Assembly: GCA_964611635.1 (NCBI GenBank)
Contig: CAZTAS010000145.1
Span: 1-16,788 of the forward strand
Direction of reading: 5' to 3'
Source: JAFDED01 sp964611635
GTDB taxonomy: Bacteria > Desulfobacterota > JAFDED01
DNA length: 16,788 bases
The first letter of the stretch is position 1. Every line of letters starts with the position of its first letter. The notes under the pieces were generated by a model. It saw only the letters and a program-made list of their open reading frames with translations. It ran no database searches and had not been told where the DNA came from. Shown piece by piece: positions 14,419 to 16,788 of this stretch. The translations under genes were made by a program, and so were the position numbers.

Positions 14419-14724
14419 ATGAAACTCGGAGAGCTTGCTGGATTAATTCGGAGCAAAAACGCCGGTCCTTTTCAATTAACATTCGACATTATGTTCGATA
14501 GTGAAGACAAATATCGTCGCGTGGTATCGGCAGGAGTTATAACAAAAGAGTGGTTTGAAAAAACATATGGCATACCTGCCGGTGAGATCGGCATCTATTA
14601 CTATGAGCCGGCATGGGCCATTAAGGCCACAATCCCACGCCCAATCCCATCGGGAGATCCTCTCGATACGGATGTTTACGGGGGACAGCAGTATGGCCCA
14701 CTAGTAAATATCGAAATACCATAG
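14419..14724 (+). CDS. DUF4387 family protein (small AtuA-associated partner)
   Basis: 101 residues, full length for DUF4387. The family core IRSKNAGPFQLTFDIMFD (residues about 10-27), EIGIYYYEPAWAIKATIPRP and DVYGGQQYGPL are all visible. AAGGAAGG precedes the ATG. The gene lies directly downstream of the AtuA-like gene, as it does in many genomes, and likely forms a complex with it. In some related proteins the two parts are joined in one chain. Function unknown. The 272 nt that follow, up to the convergent permease gene, show no gene and no convincing terminator. Confidence 0.88.
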   Translation: MKLGELAGLIRSKNAGPFQLTFDIMFDSEDKYRRVVSAGVITKEWFEKTYGIPAGEIGIYYYEPAWAIKATIPRPIPSGDPLDTDVYGGQQYGPLVNIEIP

Positions 14725-14996
14725 GTATTAAGGAATTTGACAGGCTGACAAAGCTTCAGTGGTAAGACAAAAGAAAGCCAAAAGGGTTGCTTTTGCTCAT
14801 TTTATGAGAGTGATTGTCAGTCGTTGATGAGGTGGACTTTTTTGTCCTGTTAACTGAAGTATACAGGGGGAGAATCTACGTCTGCATTTGATTAGAAATG
14901 GATTTCTCTCTATGCAAAATTTTAACTTTTTTATAGTGCAAGCAATAAAATAATTCGGGTTTCTTCCCAACCCAAACTTCAACCAGCTGTTCACAG

Positions 14997-15914
14997 CTAA
15001 CGGCCAGTAGCTGATTTGCCCACGCGCAGCCTGGGGTCCAACGCGTCTCGAAGCGAGTCCCCCAAGAGATTGAAGGAGAAAACTGCCAGGGTGATACACA
15101 CACCCGGGAAGATAACCATCCATGGGGCACGAATGGCATAAAGAGAGGCAGAGCCTGAAAGCATGAGCCCCCAGGAAGGCGTGGGCTCTGTGGTGCCGAG
15201 TCCCAAAAAGCCCAACGCTGCATCAATGAGAATAGCTTGCCCTACTACCGCCGACATCACGATGAGATAAGGAGCCATCACATTTGGCACAATGTGATGG
15301 AAGATGATTCTCAGATCACTTGCGGCTATGGATCGAGCGGCCTCTATGTATGGGGTCTCCCTTACGGAGAGTGCGGAAGCGCGCACCACACGTGAGGCTC
15401 GCGGTATCATGGGCACCGCAATTGCTATGACGAGGTTAGGGATCGCGTTGCCCATTACCGCGACGATAACCAGAGCCATCAACAAGATGGGGATGGCCAG
15501 AAGACCATCCATGAGTCGCTGGATCAGCAGATCAGTCTTGCCCCCGAAATAAGCACCAATTACGCCTATCAAAGCCCCAATGGTTGTTCCTAAGAAAGAG
15601 GCGCCAACGCCGATGAGGAGGGCGACGCGCGAACCGTAGATGATACGACTCAGCAGGTCGCGCCCATATTCGTCTGTTCCCAAAAAATGGCTCATTGTTG
15701 GCGGGGAGAACTGATGGCTGTAGTCCACCTTGTATGGGTCAAAAGGGGCAATGAAATCCGCCATGGCAGCGCTCAGTGTCATCAGAATAATCAACACCCC
15801 GCTGATCATCCCCAGGGGATACCGCCTCCCGGATCGTATCATGGTGGGCATAAGTGTCTGCACTGCATGCTTGAGTCTTAACTCATACCTTTGCAATGTC
15901 ACGGTGCCTCTCAA
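14997..15914 (-). CDS. ABC transporter permease, DppC-like (second importer)
   Basis: Inner-membrane permease, up to 305 residues. Hallmarks are the first membrane segment GMISGVLIILMTLSAAMADF, LGTDEYGRDLLSRIIYGSR, the EAA loop YIEAARSIAASDLRIIFHHIVPN, GFLGLGTTEPTPSWG and the ending LGDSLRDALDPRL. The TTG at 15914 was chosen because it lies 7 nt after the upstream DppB-like stop, which suggests translational coupling. An ATG at 15851 is an alternative; neither has a strong Shine-Dalgarno. It differs clearly in sequence from the DppC-like protein at 1449-2318, so it belongs to a distinct importer and is not a recent duplicate. Confidence 0.9.
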   Translation of the reverse strand: MRGTVTLQRYELRLKHAVQTLMPTMIRSGRRYPLGMISGVLIILMTLSAAMADFIAPFDPYKVDYSHQFSPPTMSHFLGTDEYGRDLLSRIIYGSRVALLIGVGASFLGTTIGALIGVIGAYFGGKTDLLIQRLMDGLLAIPILLMALVIVAVMGNAIPNLVIAIAVPMIPRASRVVRASALSVRETPYIEAARSIAASDLRIIFHHIVPNVMAPYLIVMSAVVGQAILIDAALGFLGLGTTEPTPSWGLMLSGSASLYAIRAPWMVIFPGVCITLAVFSFNLLGDSLRDALDPRLRVGKSATGR

Positions 15915-15921
15915 CTTTATG

Positions 15922-16788
15922 CTATTTATATGTAATGCGGGGATCTATCCATCCATACACGAGATCGATGCCCAAGTTCACAGCAGTAAAGACAACCCCA
16001 GCCATTACAACCAATGCCTGGATGACAGTGTAATATCGATAAGTAACAGCATCTACCAGAAAACGTCCCACGCCGTTAAGGTTAAACACGACTTCTGTTG
16101 TAAGTGTCCCACCAAGAAGAAAGGCAAATTCCAGCCCCAAGATTGTTATTACGGGTAAAAGGGCATTGCGAACCGCATGGCGAACCACCACTACCCATCC
16201 CGAAAGACCCTTGGCCCTTGCGGTGCGGATATAGTCCTCCCGTATGACCTCCAGCATGCTGGAGCGCATCATTCGAGTCACCACTGCCATGGATCGATAA
16301 CCGATAGCCATGATGGGCCAAATCATCTGTTGTACGTTGGCCACGGGATCCTTCCAGGGGAGGGAATACTGCATAGGTGGTGCCCAGACAAATAACCATA
16401 AAAGAAAGAAAAGTATCAAGATTGCTATCCAGAAGGAGGGTGCTGCGATGCCCCCGATACTTAGAACCCGGATGATATAATCGACCCACTTATCTTGGAA
16501 CACACCAGCGAGAATTCCCAGGGGCAACCCAATAACTATCGTCCATATAACAGCTCCCACGGCTAGTTCTACGGTAAGGGGTAATCGATACATTAATTCA
16601 TCAAGCACGGGCCGCTGGGTCCACATGGATCTGCCGAGGTCCAGCCGAAGCAATCCCCAGATGAACCCTCCATACTGCTGATAGAGGGGTCTATCCACGC
16701 CTAACTGGTGTCTGATGACCCTCATCTGTTCTTCTGACGGCACACCTGCCTCAGGTCCAAGGTAAAGGATGGCCAAGTCCCCTGGTAC
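15922..16788 (-). CDS. ABC transporter permease, DppB-like (second importer), 5' end outside the window
   Basis: The frame is open to the window edge and begins in VPGDLAILYLGPEAG, which corresponds to the PGDPA motif about 30 residues into complete DppB proteins. About 30 N-terminal residues and the real start are therefore missing from view; a TTG at 16776 is unlikely to be the start. Visible hallmarks are LDLGRSMWTQRPV, several membrane segments, the EAA loop DYIRTARAKGLSGW...RNALLPV, LNGVGRF and the ending YGWIDPRITYK. It pairs with the DppC-like gene downstream. A binding protein is expected beyond 16788, and ATPase genes are not in the window. Confidence 0.92.
   Translation of the reverse strand, partial: VPGDLAILYLGPEAGVPSEEQMRVIRHQLGVDRPLYQQYGGFIWGLLRLDLGRSMWTQRPVLDELMYRLPLTVELAVGAVIWTIVIGLPLGILAGVFQDKWVDYIIRVLSIGGIAAPSFWIAILILFFLLWLFVWAPPMQYSLPWKDPVANVQQMIWPIMAIGYRSMAVVTRMMRSSMLEVIREDYIRTARAKGLSGWVVVVRHAVRNALLPVITILGLEFAFLLGGTLTTEVVFNLNGVGRFLVDAVTYRYYTVIQALVVMAGVVFTAVNLGIDLVYGWIDPRITYK

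Noticed and set aside
14725..14996. Possible terminator or small RNA between DUF4387 and the convergent permease
   Set aside because: Only short, imperfect stems (around AAAGCC ... GCTTT) are present without a clear T-run.
1..16788. CRISPR array, rRNA genes, complete insertion sequence, replication origin
   Set aside because: No regularly spaced direct repeats, no rRNA sequence, no paired terminal inverted repeats around a transposase and no origin-like iterons were seen.

Overview
The window looks like chromosomal DNA of a Gram-negative, probably anaerobic bacterium, most plausibly from the Desulfobacterota/Deltaproteobacteria or a nearby lineage. This is an inference from the GroEL/GroES sequences, two dipeptide-type ABC importers, an AtuA-like/DUF4387 pair and a decayed cytidylate-kinase-like gene of a type I associate with that group. 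No marker here fixes the taxon.

Layout. (1) 1-85, minus: end of a 5'-truncated REP-associated tyrosine transposase (RAYT), running off the window. (2) 86-5242, minus: a peptide/oligopeptide-type ABC importer operon transcribed as promoter, substrate-binding lipoprotein or periplasmic protein, DppB-like permease, DppC-like permease, then a metal-dependent amidohydrolase. The operon presumably imports an amide-like or peptide-like compound and hydrolyses it. No ATPase subunit is present. (3) 5213-9281, minus: a compact operon that is the most unusual part of the window. From its own promoter, which sits on a 10-bp inverted repeat, it encodes a BrnT-like toxin (96 aa), a composite antitoxin-like protein with a four-cysteine zinc site (354 aa), and a roughly 786-aa protein that joins a Lon-type serine/lysine protease domain to a complete RNase HIII (TBP-like domain plus catalytic domain). 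A 64-codon ORF may follow. (4) 9261-10350: a decayed gene, two tandem serine tRNAs (UGA and GCU anticodons) with a promoter, and a second decayed gene of the cytidylate-kinase-like family. (5) 10432-12711, minus: groES-groEL with a clear rho-independent terminator. (6) 12912-14724, plus: a 20-codon leader ORF, an AtuA-like (DUF1446) protein and its usual DUF4387 partner. (7) 14997-16788, minus: DppC-like and (partial) DppB-like permeases of a second importer whose upstream genes lie outside the window.

How it may work together. The two importers and the AtuA/DUF4387 pair look like catabolic accessory modules around a housekeeping groESL locus. The toxin/antitoxin/Lon-RNase HIII operon reads, by eye, as more AT-rich than groEL and lies beside serine tRNA genes and gene remnants, which fits an acquired island. 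A plausible but untested model is a three-part stress or defence system. In it the Lon-like domain would remove the antitoxin and the RNase HIII part would sense or cut RNA/DNA hybrids.
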